Of a stretch of DNA of 44,175 bases, positions 1-8,944 are shown one piece after another. Position numbers and translations under genes: made by a program. Position 1 is the stretch's first letter, and each line of letters starts with the position of its first letter. This DNA comes from a virus: the IMG/VR virus record IMGVR_UViG_3300041409_000074, positions 1 through 44,175 of that record. One strand, written 5' to 3'. The notes below the pieces were generated by a model. That model was not told the DNA's origin and made no database searches. It worked only from the letters and a program-made list of their open reading frames with translations.

Positions 1-61
1 AACGTGTCGGACAGCGTCGCCACCTTGCCGGCGGTATAATCCGTGATCAGAGGGGTGTGAC
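1..61. repeat. Terminal direct repeat (circle closure)
   Basis: Bases 1-61 are identical to bases 44115-44175. The overlap lies inside one open reading frame that continues in phase across the join, so the repeat marks closure of a circular assembly and not two biological copies. The unique genome length is therefore 44,114 bp. A lambda-type terminase is present, so a true long terminal repeat is not expected. Confidence 0.95.
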
Positions 62-518
62 CGACGCCCGCGCCAGCCGTGATGATCAGCGGCATGCCGG
101 TGTAGAGCTGGGCAGTGCCGGCGTAGCCGGTGCCGAGGGTGCCGCTAATGGCGGTGCCGGCTGTAAGGACTGCGGTGGCAATGGCGGCGGTGAAGAAGCC
201 CGGCATGCCGCAGGCAGCAAAGAGCTGGTGGTACGGCGGCTTGATGCCCGACGTGTATGTGACGCCCGCCCCAGCGCCCTTGATGCGACTGCGGAACCGC
301 AGCGTGACCGGCTGGCCGACGACTAGCGGCGCCGCCTTCACGAGCGACGCCCCCACCTCGTTGGACGGATCGTTCTTGAACGGGCCGCTGTAGCTTAGGC
401 TGTCAGCTTCGAACGGCACAGCATCGGCCGCCGCAGAAGGGACCGCGGGCGTGCCTTCGGCGGCCTGCAGCTTGAAGAGCAGCACCGAATTTTGCGGGCG
501 AATTACTGGATCGGTCAT
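1..518 (-). CDS. Major tail (tube) protein, N-terminal part across circle junction
   Basis: This is the first 172 codons of a 412-residue protein that continues at the other end of the window (43394-44114). The start is the ATG at 518 (MTDPVIRPQN), just after the tail completion gene. The reading frame passes through the shared 61 bases without a break (reading HTPLITDYTAGKVATLSD). Its place between the tail completion protein and the tail assembly chaperones is the position of the major tail tube subunit in lambda-like siphophages. The chain is rich in Gly, Ala and Thr, with no signal peptide or membrane segment. The role is inferred mainly from gene order; no catalytic motif is expected. 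Confidence 0.75.
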   Translation of the reverse strand, partial: MTDPVIRPQNSVLLFKLQAAEGTPAVPSAAADAVPFEADSLSYSGPFKNDPSNEVGASLVKAAPLVVGQPVTLRFRSRIKGAGAGVTYTSGIKPPYHQLFAACGMPGFFTAAIATAVLTAGTAISGTLGTGYAGTAQLYTGMPLIITAGAGVGHTPLITDYTAGKVATLSDT

Positions 519-529
519 GACGTAGCTCC

Positions 530-982
530 TCAGGCAGTAAGCAGGATGGAGGGATCGCCACGCGGGGTGGCGTAGATGACGGCGAAGTCTTGGGCGAAGC
601 CGAGCCGCCGGGCGGCACCGAGCTTCGGGCTGGCAACGCGGCGCTGTCCGGAAATGGCGATGCTCTCGACCAGCCCGCCCAGGTTGCACCCCGCGTCACC
701 GCAAAGCGCCTTCACGGCCAGAGCGTGCAGGTCGTTCAGATCGTCGTGGGCAGCAGCGCCGCTGTATGCCTGAACAAAGCCCTCGACATGGAAGATCAGG
801 AGAAGGCGCGTGACGCCGACTTCACCGCCCTCGGGAATCTCCTGGGTGTCGCCGTCGTCGTAGACGTGCAGCGTCCAGAACCTTGCTGGGTCGCCCGTCG
901 GCATCCGCTCATATTCGAGCACGCCCGGCAATGCGGACAATCGGACGTCGACCTCGCCGAATATCTGGGAGAGCGCACTCAC
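530..982 (-). CDS. Tail completion / tail terminator protein
   Basis: The protein has 150 residues and would cap the tail tube and help join it to the head, like lambda gpU or the gpZ class. The preferred start is GTG at 982 (VSALSQIFGE). It has a GGAGAT ribosome site about 8 bases upstream and overlaps the stop of the preceding gene in a GTGA junction. An upstream start at 1009 would lie inside that gene and is less likely. The fold looks mixed alpha/beta, with a strand-rich middle around LLLIFHVEGF. It is placed between the head-tail joining gene and the major tail gene, and the function rests on this synteny. Confidence 0.6.
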   Translation of the reverse strand: MSALSQIFGEVDVRLSALPGVLEYERMPTGDPARFWTLHVYDDGDTQEIPEGGEVGVTRLLLIFHVEGFVQAYSGAAAHDDLNDLHALAVKALCGDAGCNLGGLVESIAISGQRRVASPKLGAARRLGFAQDFAVIYATPRGDPSILLTA

Positions 983-1302
983 GGGGCAATCTCCACGACG
1001 AGGACCCATGCGCCAATATCATCGCGGGGCGTGAGGTCGTTGACGCGCCATGCCGTGCCCTGGCCGTCGGCTTCCGTGATCTCGTCGCCCTTGTCGGGAT
1101 CGGCGGGTAAGTCAGCCTTCTGCACCTCGAAGCTGACCCGGCGAAGCGTGTTGCCCTCGCCCATATAGTCTGCCGCTGGCTCGTCGCGCTTGACCACCAC
1201 GAGCGGCGCGTTGACCAGCCCGGCGCCGGTGTAGCGCACGGGCTGGTCCTCTGCGAACGCGGCATGAATGGCGGCGAGGCCCGCCGCGTCCTGAGGGCGC
1301 AT
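979..1302 (-). CDS. Head-tail attachment protein (lambda FII-like)
   Basis: This is a small protein of 107 residues beginning MRPQDAAGLAAIHAAF. After a short N-terminal helix it is a compact beta-rich domain ending WVLVVEIAP. Size, shape and position (directly before the tail completion gene and after the capsid genes) fit the FII-like head-tail joining family, which forms the ring to which the finished tail docks. It starts just inside the end of the upstream gene, so translation is coupled, and its own stop forms the GTGA overlap with the next gene. The family assignment is by resemblance and gene order, with no diagnostic motif. Confidence 0.55.
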   Translation of the reverse strand: MRPQDAAGLAAIHAAFAEDQPVRYTGAGLVNAPLVVVKRDEPAADYMGEGNTLRRVSFEVQKADLPADPDKGDEITEADGQGTAWRVNDLTPRDDIGAWVLVVEIAP

Positions 1303-1305
1303 GGA

Positions 1306-1674
1306 TCAGGGCGCGACTTCGGTGGGAGGCTCGACCGGCGGCAGTGCAGCCAGCAACTCGGCCACGCGGGCTCGCATCGCAGCCTTGCCCCGGATGTTCT
1401 CGGCGCCGTCCAGCCCGGGGCCGGTGATGTCGTATCGACCGATCCCGGCCGTGGCGACATTGAACGGCGAAGGATCGAACGCATCGTCTGCCGCCGCATT
1501 CGAGCGCTTCTCCGCAGTCAGCGAGAGGGCGGCGCCGCGCCCCACCAACTCGTTCGCGCGATCGAGGCTGATGACGCCATCCTTGGCGTCGTCGCCGATC
1601 TCCAGCTCGGAGCCCGCGTCCTGGAAATTGCCAGCGTTGTCGAGCGCCGGGCCGTGAAGCACGATCTGTTTCAT
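1306..1674 (-). CDS. Hypothetical head protein
   Basis: The start chosen is ATG at 1674 (MKQIVLHGPA), which has an AAGGAT ribosome site about 6 bases upstream. A longer reading from 1740 has an Arg-rich, improbable N-terminus. The product is 122 residues, acidic, with a C-terminal helix rich in Ala, Glu and Arg and a Pro-rich tail (PPVEPPTEVAP). It lies between the cement protein and the head-tail attachment protein, the place of small head completion or scaffold-related proteins in related phages. I do not recognise a specific family. Confidence 0.7.
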   Translation of the reverse strand: MKQIVLHGPALDNAGNFQDAGSELEIGDDAKDGVISLDRANELVGRGAALSLTAEKRSNAAADDAFDPSPFNVATAGIGRYDITGPGLDGAENIRGKAAMRARVAELLAALPPVEPPTEVAP

Positions 1675-1759
1675 GGAATGATCCTTGTTGAAGTCGAGCA
1701 GGAGAGACGGGCGACGGCAAAAGCGCATCGCCCGTCTCATCTGTTGGGCCGCGTCCAGC

Positions 1760-2089
1760 CTAGGCGACGATGCCGAGCTTAACCCGGCCGATGGCGTCGC
1801 CCGATGCCTGGATCTGCGCCGCGACGCCGATCAGCGTGTTGGCCGCCGACGTGGTGGTGACGTTCTTCGCGGTGTTGTCCCAATAGACCTTGGCGCCCTG
1901 CGTCCAGCCGGCGCCCGTGGCCTTCGTCAGGTCGAAGACGCCGCGCGTGCGACCTTCGACGGTGGCGCCGCTGAGCGCCGCCGCGGTGGCGACTGCGAAG
2001 AGTGAGCCGACCAACATGCCGGCGCCCGAAGCGACGTCATAGGGAGCGGTGAGGGGGAGGACGTCGCCGTCCTGGACGTAATTGCGCAT
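1760..2089 (-). CDS. DUF2190-family capsid cement protein
   Basis: The protein has 109 residues beginning MRNYVQDGDVLPL. It shows the DUF2190 pattern: an N-terminal DG(D)xL segment, SGAGMLVGSLFAVA, then GVFDLTK and GAKVYWDN, ending in GVAAQ...GRVKLGIV. Family members decorate or cement capsids, playing the part of lambda gpD at lattice symmetry axes. It lies directly downstream of the fused protease/capsid gene and a small linker gene, the usual position. The start is a clear ATG with a purine-rich upstream region. It acts in the assembled head as a structural protein and has no enzymatic motif. Confidence 0.85.
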   Translation of the reverse strand: MRNYVQDGDVLPLTAPYDVASGAGMLVGSLFAVATAAALSGATVEGRTRGVFDLTKATGAGWTQGAKVYWDNTAKNVTTTSAANTLIGVAAQIQASGDAIGRVKLGIVA

Positions 2090-2128
2090 GGCTGTTTCCT
2101 TTCGCTTGGAACGATGGAGCAGGCCGGC

Positions 2129-2422
2129 TTACTTGCCGGCTGGCTTGGTCTTGGCGGTCTTGTCGCCCTGCGGCGCGACCTCGGCTTGGTGGGGGGCGGG
2201 TTCGGAGCCGAGCGCCGCCTGGGTGGCCGTGTCAGAAGCGGCGAGCGATTCGGTCGGCACCTTCTTGTTCTCGGCGGCGGTGAAGTCGTCGGTGACATCT
2301 TCGCCGGCTTCGCCTTCGATCAGGCGATCTGCCTCATCGTCTTCGAGGTGGAGGACGCCCTCGTGCGGGTGCCGAAGCAGGCCATTCACGCGGGCGGAGG
2401 TGAGGAGTTTGACGAACTTCAT
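2129..2422 (-). CDS. Small acidic hypothetical head-operon protein
   Basis: The start is set at ATG 2422 (MKFVKLLTSARV) because an AGGAGA ribosome site sits about 6 bases upstream; a longer form from 2473 lacks this. The 97-residue product has a short N-terminal beta/alpha segment (LLRHPHEGVLHL), an acidic stretch (EDDEADRLIEGEAGEDV), and a low-complexity tail rich in Ala, Pro, Glu and Lys ending KTAKTKPAGK. Small proteins of this type often sit between the capsid and cement genes in siphophages. The function is unknown; a structural or assembly accessory role is inferred from context only. Confidence 0.75.
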   Translation of the reverse strand: MKFVKLLTSARVNGLLRHPHEGVLHLEDDEADRLIEGEAGEDVTDDFTAAENKKVPTESLAASDTATQAALGSEPAPHQAEVAPQGDKTAKTKPAGK

Positions 2423-2497
2423 GGCGGGTCTCCTGGGGGATTGGACGGGCCCAGCCGGAGCCGGACCCGTCATTCAGGCTGAGGGAATTGGCGCGAC

Positions 2498-4756
2498 TTA
2501 CGCGCCGACATCTTTCGCGGCGGCGCGGTAGTTCATGCCGCCGACGCCGTAGTCGAGCCGCACCTTCCATTCGGTGCCGTCGACCTTCCAGCCCTCCTCG
2601 CTGTCGAGGAAGGGCTCCTCGACGCCGTCCAGGAAGGCAACCTCGATCGCGGGCGCGATCATCGGGTCGGCGAACGCATACCAGGCGGTGCCGGTCAGGC
2701 GGGGCGTGTCGACGATGTCGTCAAAGATGCCGAGCGCGATGTTCATGCGCTGCAGCTTGTTCGCCGTTTCCGGATCGAACTGGCTACCGTTCGTCACGCG
2801 CGCCTGGCCACCCAGGCTCAACGGGCCCAGGAAGATCGACGGGCGGATTTCGAGGAACTCGTTGCCGCTGAGATCCTTCTGCGATCCCATCAGCTGCCGG
2901 ACGGCATCGACCTCGGACACGGTCGGCGCGGCGCCGGGCGTCTTGAGGTTGCCGTGGGCGGCCGAGAAGAACGCATTGCCGTCCTGCGTGTTGGGGTTGG
3001 CGTTGATGAACGCATAGACGTCCACCTCGATCGTCAGCTTGGCGGCGCGGCCGAGGTCGGTGGCGATGTCGGAGAAAGCGCCCAGATCGTCATTGACGAT
3101 CGCCTGCCGCGAAAGGGAGATAATGTTGCCCTTCGTGGTGGCCTTGATCTTCTCCTTCGCGCCGTCCGGGATCGGCTTCTGCTTGAACTCGCCCAGCTCG
3201 TTGACGTTGTCGAGCACGCCGAAGGTGCCCTTCAGGTAACGATTGTGATCGCGGAAGTCGGTGACCGTACCCTTGCCGCAGAAGCGGCTCCACGTGTCCG
3301 GCGTGACCGCGTAGGACGACTGCAGGATCTTGTGGAGGGTGTTCTCCAGGAGGATGCTGAAGTCGCCGGTGCCCTGCGTGATCGCGTTGCGAACGGTGAA
3401 CGCAGCGCCGACGATGTCGCGCGGGTTGCGGGATTGGACGCGGACGCCGGCCATGGTCAGGGCCTCGCGAGCGAGGTCCACCATGCTGACGCCGCGGAAC
3501 TCGCCCGGCTCGATGACGAGCGTCTCACCGCGAGCCTTGGCGGCGCGGGCCACCACGCCGGCCGTGCCCGAGCGGACCATGATCCAGTTGGCGGCGCCCT
3601 GGAGCCACTTCTGGCGCGCATCCTGGCCGACGACGATCGGGCCATTGAAGCCGATCTGCTCGGACTCCTGGCGATCGGCGAGCTTGTCCAGGACCTTCTC
3701 GCGCGCACTGGTGAGCGAGCAGGCACGGTCATTGACCAGCGTGTCGGCGAAGTCTTCGCCGAGGCCGTGCTTTTTCACCATCGCACGAATGCCGGTGATG
3801 CGCTCATGCTCGGCCGCGACGGCGCGGTCGGCCGCGGCCTGCACGTCCGCGGTGGTGATCGCGGCGGGCTCGGTCGTGGTGGCTGGCGCGGGCGCCTGGG
3901 GAGTGGCCAGTGCGCCAGTCGCGGGCAAGGCGTCCTGCGCATTGAGGGCGACTGCGGACTTGGCGATCTTGTCGATCTCGTCCTGCGTGCCGCCGTCCTT
4001 CTGGAACTTGGCGATTGCGGCAACCAGCGCCGCACGGGTCGTGTAGAGGTCCATGATGGTTTCCTTCGATTGAGGCGCGGGAGCGGTCGCTTCCCTTTCC
4101 TTCGGCTTTAGAATGGCGGCGACCGCCGACGAGATTCCCGCTGTCGCGCCGCCGGTGATGATCGACTGGATCACAGCCGCCGGTGACAGGACGAGGTGCG
4201 GGGTTTCCGGGGCCTTGCGGAACCCGAATGAGGAGACGTCGACGGCGGCGGCGGTAAGCGCCTCGCTGATCGACGTGACGAACTTCTGCTCGAGCGCCTG
4301 CTCGGCGGTGAACCACGTCTCAGCGTCGAGCATGGTCTTGAGGTCATCCGCGCTGATGCCGGTCTTTTGCGAATAGATCTTCACCAGCTGGTCGCGGATC
4401 AGGTCCAGCTTGTCGGCGGCGCGGCGAAGCTCCGCGGCGTCGCCCATGGCGACATCCCACGGATTGTGGATCATCATCAGCGCATTGTCGGCGATGACGC
4501 GCTCGGCGCCGACCATGGCAATAACCGACGCCATCGATGCGGCCAGGCCGTCGACGTAGGTGGTGACCTTTCGCCCATCCTGCTGGGCGCGCGAAAGCGC
4601 GTTGAAGATCGCCAGCCCTTCCATGACGAAGCCGCCTGGACTGTTGATCCGGACGTCGAGGTCGCCCTCGCTCTCCGAAATCAGCGGTACGATCGTGTTG
4701 GCGTCGAGACCGTCCCAGCTGTCGCCGACGATCCCATAGATCAGGATTTCAGCCAT
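2498..4756 (-). CDS. Prohead ClpP-like protease fused to major capsid protein
   Basis: One 752-residue protein joins two normally separate functions. Residues 1 to about 190 are a ClpP/S14-type prohead protease: INSPGG at 37-42, the nucleophile Ser74 in GLAASMAS and the catalytic His97 in MMIHNP, followed by a LDAETWFTAEQA block. A low-complexity Ala/Pro/Thr linker and a helical, scaffold-like region (about 250-400) follow. The C-terminal third, beginning near DFSILLENTLHK, is a gpT-like major capsid domain. The start overlaps the portal stop by 8 bases. Such protease/capsid fusions are a known arrangement in some phages; the protease would presumably cut itself off and remove the scaffold during head maturation. 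Confidence 0.9.
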   Translation of the reverse strand: MAEILIYGIVGDSWDGLDANTIVPLISESEGDLDVRINSPGGFVMEGLAIFNALSRAQQDGRKVTTYVDGLAASMASVIAMVGAERVIADNALMMIHNPWDVAMGDAAELRRAADKLDLIRDQLVKIYSQKTGISADDLKTMLDAETWFTAEQALEQKFVTSISEALTAAAVDVSSFGFRKAPETPHLVLSPAAVIQSIITGGATAGISSAVAAILKPKEREATAPAPQSKETIMDLYTTRAALVAAIAKFQKDGGTQDEIDKIAKSAVALNAQDALPATGALATPQAPAPATTTEPAAITTADVQAAADRAVAAEHERITGIRAMVKKHGLGEDFADTLVNDRACSLTSAREKVLDKLADRQESEQIGFNGPIVVGQDARQKWLQGAANWIMVRSGTAGVVARAAKARGETLVIEPGEFRGVSMVDLAREALTMAGVRVQSRNPRDIVGAAFTVRNAITQGTGDFSILLENTLHKILQSSYAVTPDTWSRFCGKGTVTDFRDHNRYLKGTFGVLDNVNELGEFKQKPIPDGAKEKIKATTKGNIISLSRQAIVNDDLGAFSDIATDLGRAAKLTIEVDVYAFINANPNTQDGNAFFSAAHGNLKTPGAAPTVSEVDAVRQLMGSQKDLSGNEFLEIRPSIFLGPLSLGGQARVTNGSQFDPETANKLQRMNIALGIFDDIVDTPRLTGTAWYAFADPMIAPAIEVAFLDGVEEPFLDSEEGWKVDGTEWKVRLDYGVGGMNYRAAAKDVGA

Positions 4757-6269
4757 TCTGCCCTCGCTTGTCCATTTGCTGGACCGTCATGCCGACGGCA
4801 TTGCCGACCTGGGTGACCCTGCGGGGGTCGCTGTCGAAGATGAGGCCAAGCTCATCGAGCCGCTTGGCGTCCTCCGCCCATTCGGCGAGGAAGACGTCGG
4901 GGTCCTCGCCGCGCTCGCGGCACGCGCCAGAAATGGTTTGCTGCCCTGACCGGATCGCGTCGCGGGTCGCTGGGATCGCGGTCTCCGGACTCATCTCTGC
5001 GAACCTCGGAGGCGTCCATTTGAAGGAGGCGCCCTCGACATCGACCCCGGCCATGGCCGCGGCCTCGAGGAACCATTGCCCCGCCGGCTCGCAGAATTGG
5101 GGAATGAAGACTGACCACTGCCAAAATTCGAGGTCGGTCTTGAACTGGAGGCGACCGAGCCGGCCGGAGATGAAACTGACTTTGGACAGGTCGCCCGTCA
5201 GCACCTCGTAGGGAATGCCGACGCCGGCCGAGATGGCCTGAAGCGAGATCCGCGAATATGGCTCATAGCCGTCGACGCCCGGCGGCTCCGCGAACTTGAT
5301 GTCTCCACCGTCGGGCAGATCCTCAATGATGCCGGGCTCGAGGTTTTCCAGATAGGGCGACGGGTCGATCGGGTCGCCGTTTGAATCTGCCGGCGGCACG
5401 GTGCCGTCGTCGCCCGCGCCACCGATGCGGAAGGCCGTGAAGCATGCGGCGATTTTCTGCCGGACGAGCTGGGCGTCCTCATAGTCGCCGAAGTCCTTCA
5501 TTCGAAGGATCACCGGCGCGAACCATGTCGCCCCATGCTGCTGCTCAGGCCGATCGGCGCGGAAAAAGTGCGCAATATCCTCTGCGGGAATGGCCTTCGA
5601 TTCGATGGCGCCGGGGTTCGACGAGCCGGGGTGCGCTGAATAGAGCCAGTATGCCGAGCGCTTCCCGATCGGGCTGAACTCGATTCCGAAGACCTGAAAG
5701 GCGCCGCCGCGCAGCACGCCATGGCGCGACATGTCGATATAGTCGGGCTCGAGAAGCTGGATCTGGAACGGAACCGGGAGGCCATCGGCTGCGCGCCGCC
5801 ACCGGCGGCGAGCGAGCCCCGCACCGCTGACGGCCATGGATCGCGCCGCGAGCGTCTGGAGGCCATAAAGATTGTGCCGCCCCTCAGCGTCGCAGGCCGT
5901 GCTGTCGAAATGCCGGCGCGCCAATAGCGTGAGGTCTGCGTCGACCTTACCGTTGCGGTAGACCTGAAAAGTGATGCCGGCGCCGACCAGGTTGTTCGCT
6001 ATGGCCGTCGCTGCCCTCGCGGCGAACGGGTTATTGCGAACCATCTCGTGAGCGATGCCGCGCAGCGCGACGGTAACTGGACCGCGCAATTCCTGATTGG
6101 CGTCGCGGGTGCGGCGCTTCCAGCCGAGGGACCGCCGGCCGTAGGTGGCCCCATCATATTCGGCGCGTGCCCGCAGGCCATTGAGCCGGGCACGGTCGCG
6201 CTCGCGCTTCAGTGCCCACCCGGGTGCGACGCCGCCGACGACCCGGTCCAGCCAATTCGGGCCGGCCAC
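4749..6269 (-). CDS. Portal protein, lambda gpB family
   Basis: The protein has 506 residues and forms the dodecameric channel at the capsid vertex through which DNA is packaged. Lambda-family portal features are visible: an N-terminal helical stretch, ELRGPVTVALRGIAHEMVRNNPFAARAV-like segment near residues 60-95, LLEPDYID in the middle, and the conserved-looking HFFRADRPEQQHG segment followed by a long helix. It lies between gpW and the capsid fusion gene, the lambda W-B-C-D order. It overlaps the capsid fusion gene by 8 bases at its 3' end. The C-terminus (GMTVQQMDKRGQNG) is hydrophilic. Confidence 0.92.
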   Translation of the reverse strand: MAGPNWLDRVVGGVAPGWALKRERDRARLNGLRARAEYDGATYGRRSLGWKRRTRDANQELRGPVTVALRGIAHEMVRNNPFAARAATAIANNLVGAGITFQVYRNGKVDADLTLLARRHFDSTACDAEGRHNLYGLQTLAARSMAVSGAGLARRRWRRAADGLPVPFQIQLLEPDYIDMSRHGVLRGGAFQVFGIEFSPIGKRSAYWLYSAHPGSSNPGAIESKAIPAEDIAHFFRADRPEQQHGATWFAPVILRMKDFGDYEDAQLVRQKIAACFTAFRIGGAGDDGTVPPADSNGDPIDPSPYLENLEPGIIEDLPDGGDIKFAEPPGVDGYEPYSRISLQAISAGVGIPYEVLTGDLSKVSFISGRLGRLQFKTDLEFWQWSVFIPQFCEPAGQWFLEAAAMAGVDVEGASFKWTPPRFAEMSPETAIPATRDAIRSGQQTISGACRERGEDPDVFLAEWAEDAKRLDELGLIFDSDPRRVTQVGNAVGMTVQQMDKRGQNG

Positions 6270-6484
6270 TAGGTGCCGCTCCGGACGACGCCGAATCGCC
6301 TGCGCACAATGCCGCTGGCCGATCGCGCCGCCATCTCTATGGCGGCGGCGATGACGCGCTCAGCTGCTATCAGCTGGTCGAGCGACTGATATTCAATCGT
6401 CCGACCGTCCGAGTAGGTTACGCGGCGCGTGCCGGACGCAACGTGAGAGCGGATCGTGTCGAGATCGGTCTGGGTCCAGGCCAT
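6269..6484 (-). CDS. gpW-like head-tail joining protein
   Basis: A 71-residue protein beginning MAWTQTDLDTIRSHVASG. It has the gpW pattern of an N-terminal helix, a beta hairpin (RRVTYSDGRTIEYQS) and a second helix, ending in basic residues (IVRRRFGVVRSGT). In lambda, gpW binds the portal after packaging and completes the head for tail attachment. The gene sits between the large terminase and the portal and shares its boundary bases with both, exactly the lambda A-W-B order. Length matches the family (about 68 residues). Confidence 0.85.
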   Translation of the reverse strand: MAWTQTDLDTIRSHVASGTRRVTYSDGRTIEYQSLDQLIAAERVIAAAIEMAARSASGIVRRRFGVVRSGT

Positions 6485-8487
6485 TAGCGCCCTCCCTGCA
6501 AGAATGAGCCGCGGGCCCGGCCGGTGAGCCGGTTGACTGCGCGGCGTTGCGGCGTTCCCGCTGCCTGCTCCGCTGGTGGTGAGGCCGTCCGAAATTCTGA
6601 GGCGGGCTCATGTCGCGGAGCCTTGCGAACATCGCCGATCGCTTGAGCCCATTTCTTCACCGACCAGCGATCGACACCGAGCGCGATTGCAACGGCGCGC
6701 GCATAGACCGCGTTGTCGAGAGCCTCGTTGCGTTCTCGCAGCTTGTGCCATTCGCGCCGAAAACCTCCCCGGCGCAGCTTCACGACACGCAGCTCTTCGG
6801 CGACCAGCTGCTTGATCCATTCGTCCGACGTGCCGTCTGGGAGATATACAAACCCCTCGGGATACGCCTCGCCGTCGATCGGCTTCTCGAGCGCGAGCTG
6901 GCCGTAGAGCTCGAGCTTCAGCATCGATGTGCCGACGGTCCATAGTCGCGCGCCGCGGCGAATCTTCCGGCCGCCGATCGTGATGTCGACCCACGTCGGG
7001 CCGGCTATGGCTTGCGACGCGGCCAGGGACTCGCGCCCCTTAAGCGCCATCACGAAACCCGGATGGCGGCGCGCCCATTCATAGACGGCCATCGTGTTCT
7101 CGCCGTCGCCGCTGTCCACGCCGGTGCGGGCCAAGCGAAGGAAGCGACCGTCCTCAGTTTCCCATTCGCGGGCCAATTGCTCGTCGACCTTCACCCAGGT
7201 CGCCTTGTCCGAGATTGCTCCCTCTACCTCGATGTGCTCGACGAATGCGCGGCGGCGACCCTGCCCGAATGCCCAGACGTCGATCTCGACGCGGCCGGCG
7301 CCGCCGCTGCCGCGCTGCACGTCCGCCGCCGCCACCAATAGGCCGGTCCAGGCCGGCGGCGTCCCGATCTGCATGGGCTTCTCGCGGCGATCATAAAGGC
7401 GCTGCCATTCCGGGGATTCGCCGCGCTCGGCCCATGCCTCGCCCAGCACCTGGTTGACGAAGGTTTTGAGCAGGTTCGGATCCTTGCGGACCTCAAGAAA
7501 CTCCTTGGCGATCTCCAGCCAGGCCGCGCCCTCGTGCTGGCTGTACGCCGCCCAGATATGAAACGATCGATGCCGGGGCCCGGCCGCTGGGTTGTGGGCG
7601 CGCCATTCGCCGTATTCGTCCATCCATGCTTTGGACGCCTCGTCGACGTCGCACCCGGTCTCGCACCTGTACCAAGCGCGGGTCGGCTGGTGCCGGGGTT
7701 CCCAGCGTATGCCGGGACCGGTGCCGTCTCCGAAGACGAGAACCTGCAGGTGCCCGCATGTCGGGCACGGCACGTAGCGAAATTCTTGGGTCCCCTGTTC
7801 GAAGAGGTTGTCGATCCGGCTGTAGCCCTTGATCTTCGGCGTCGAGCCTGCCGCGCTAAAGCGGCGCGGGGAGGTGAGGTTGCGCTTGAAGGCGAGGCGC
7901 GCCGGGTCACCTTCCTCCCGTGCCGACCAAGGGTAGCCGTCGGGCTCCTCGAGCAAGACGTCGTCGGCGGTGACGCGCCGAAATTCCTTCGGGCTGTTCG
8001 CGCCCTTGATCTGGATCCAGCCGCCTTTGTAGCGCTTCGCCCGAATCTGGTTATCGCGGTGCCGGGCCTTGAAGGTAGCGACCGCGCGGACAGCAGGCCA
8101 TTGCAGCACCGGCTCGAGATCGTCGCGGCTATACTTCTCGGCGTCATCGATCGTCGGCTGGTAGATCAGTGACCGGGCCGGATCGCGGCTGATGCGATAC
8201 GCGAGGAAGCATTGGACGATGGTCGAATAGCCGATGCGGCTGCTCTTCCGCACGGTGGTCTGCAACGTCTCGGGATCGGTGAAGGTATCCGCGATCTCGT
8301 TCTGGAATGGGAACGGCCTGAGCTTGCTGCCGTCATCCAGGCGGCCTTCCTCGGCCATGAACTGGGAGAGCGGAATCCGCTTCTTCGGCTTGAAGACCGA
8401 GAGCCAGTCCCGGACCGCTGTCGCAATATCCGTTCCGCGGACGCGGATCGGCTCAGACGTCGGCTTCGGCTTCTGGGCTTTCGTCAT
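6484..8487 (-). CDS. terL: Terminase large subunit, lambda gpA family
   Basis: The 667-residue packaging motor cuts concatemeric DNA and pumps it into the prohead. A Walker A-like segment RKSSRIGYS lies at residues 80-88 and a Walker B-like acidic segment DDVLLEEPDGYP at 175-186, both in the form seen in gpA enzymes. A four-Cys zinc site (C241, C244, C275, C279) lies between the ATPase and nuclease regions. The C-terminal half carries AADVQ and GVDSGDG acidic segments expected of the RNase H-like nuclease. It begins inside the end of the small subunit gene (35-base overlap). GpA-type enzymes usually package from a cos site. Confidence 0.95.
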   Translation of the reverse strand: MTKAQKPKPTSEPIRVRGTDIATAVRDWLSVFKPKKRIPLSQFMAEEGRLDDGSKLRPFPFQNEIADTFTDPETLQTTVRKSSRIGYSTIVQCFLAYRISRDPARSLIYQPTIDDAEKYSRDDLEPVLQWPAVRAVATFKARHRDNQIRAKRYKGGWIQIKGANSPKEFRRVTADDVLLEEPDGYPWSAREEGDPARLAFKRNLTSPRRFSAAGSTPKIKGYSRIDNLFEQGTQEFRYVPCPTCGHLQVLVFGDGTGPGIRWEPRHQPTRAWYRCETGCDVDEASKAWMDEYGEWRAHNPAAGPRHRSFHIWAAYSQHEGAAWLEIAKEFLEVRKDPNLLKTFVNQVLGEAWAERGESPEWQRLYDRREKPMQIGTPPAWTGLLVAAADVQRGSGGAGRVEIDVWAFGQGRRRAFVEHIEVEGAISDKATWVKVDEQLAREWETEDGRFLRLARTGVDSGDGENTMAVYEWARRHPGFVMALKGRESLAASQAIAGPTWVDITIGGRKIRRGARLWTVGTSMLKLELYGQLALEKPIDGEAYPEGFVYLPDGTSDEWIKQLVAEELRVVKLRRGGFRREWHKLRERNEALDNAVYARAVAIALGVDRWSVKKWAQAIGDVRKAPRHEPASEFRTASPPAEQAAGTPQRRAVNRLTGRARGSFLQGGR

Positions 8488-8944
8488 CCAAGCCCCCGCC
8501 CATCTGCTCGACGCGAGTGACGCTCAGCTCTTCCAGGGCATCAGTGATCGCCGTTTCAATCCTGGTGCGCAGCGCATTGTCACTCTTCGCCACTCGGGCC
8601 GGAACCTGCATCAGCCGCGACACCGCCAGCGAAATGACGGTCATCACGGCCACGGTCATGTCAGGTAGGGAGGCCAACTCCTTGCGTCGCTCGGCATTGT
8701 CCATCGCCTTGGCGTCGGCCTGCTCGCGCGCCAGGCGCGCGCGCTCGGCGTCGAGACTGATGCCGTCGCCGGACTGGGGGTCGCGACCATACTTGTAAAG
8801 CGCCCAAGCCTCGATGTTTTCGAGCAGTGACGCGCCGTCGACGGGCATCGCGCCCTTGGCGCGCAGCTCGCCGATCCACCGGCTGGAGCAGCCGAACACC
8901 TCCGCAAGCTGCGGTCGAGTCGGTTCGGCGAGGTCTATTTCCAT
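8453..8944 (-). CDS. terS: Terminase small subunit, Nu1-like
   Basis: A 163-residue protein. The N-terminus is a helix-turn-helix (TRPQLAEVFGCSSRWIGELRAKG, split here by description) of the Nu1 type that recognises the packaging site. The middle is a long charged helix (LDAERARLAREQADAKAMDNAERRKE region) suited to oligomerisation, and the acidic C-terminus would contact the large subunit. It directly precedes and overlaps terL. The presumed packaging site should lie in the gene-free stretch just upstream (8945-9153). Confidence 0.88.
   Translation of the reverse strand: MEIDLAEPTRPQLAEVFGCSSRWIGELRAKGAMPVDGASLLENIEAWALYKYGRDPQSGDGISLDAERARLAREQADAKAMDNAERRKELASLPDMTVAVMTVISLAVSRLMQVPARVAKSDNALRTRIETAITDALEELSVTRVEQMGGGLDDESPEAEADV

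Noticed and set aside
1-61. 61-bp direct terminal repeats as true phage DTRs
   Set aside because: The repeat lies inside one continuous gene, is very short, and has the length of a typical assembly overlap, so it shows circular closure instead.
2954-4111. 385-residue plus-strand frame opposite the capsid fusion gene
   Set aside because: It is an antisense shadow of a recognised structural gene; no ribosome site or family features.
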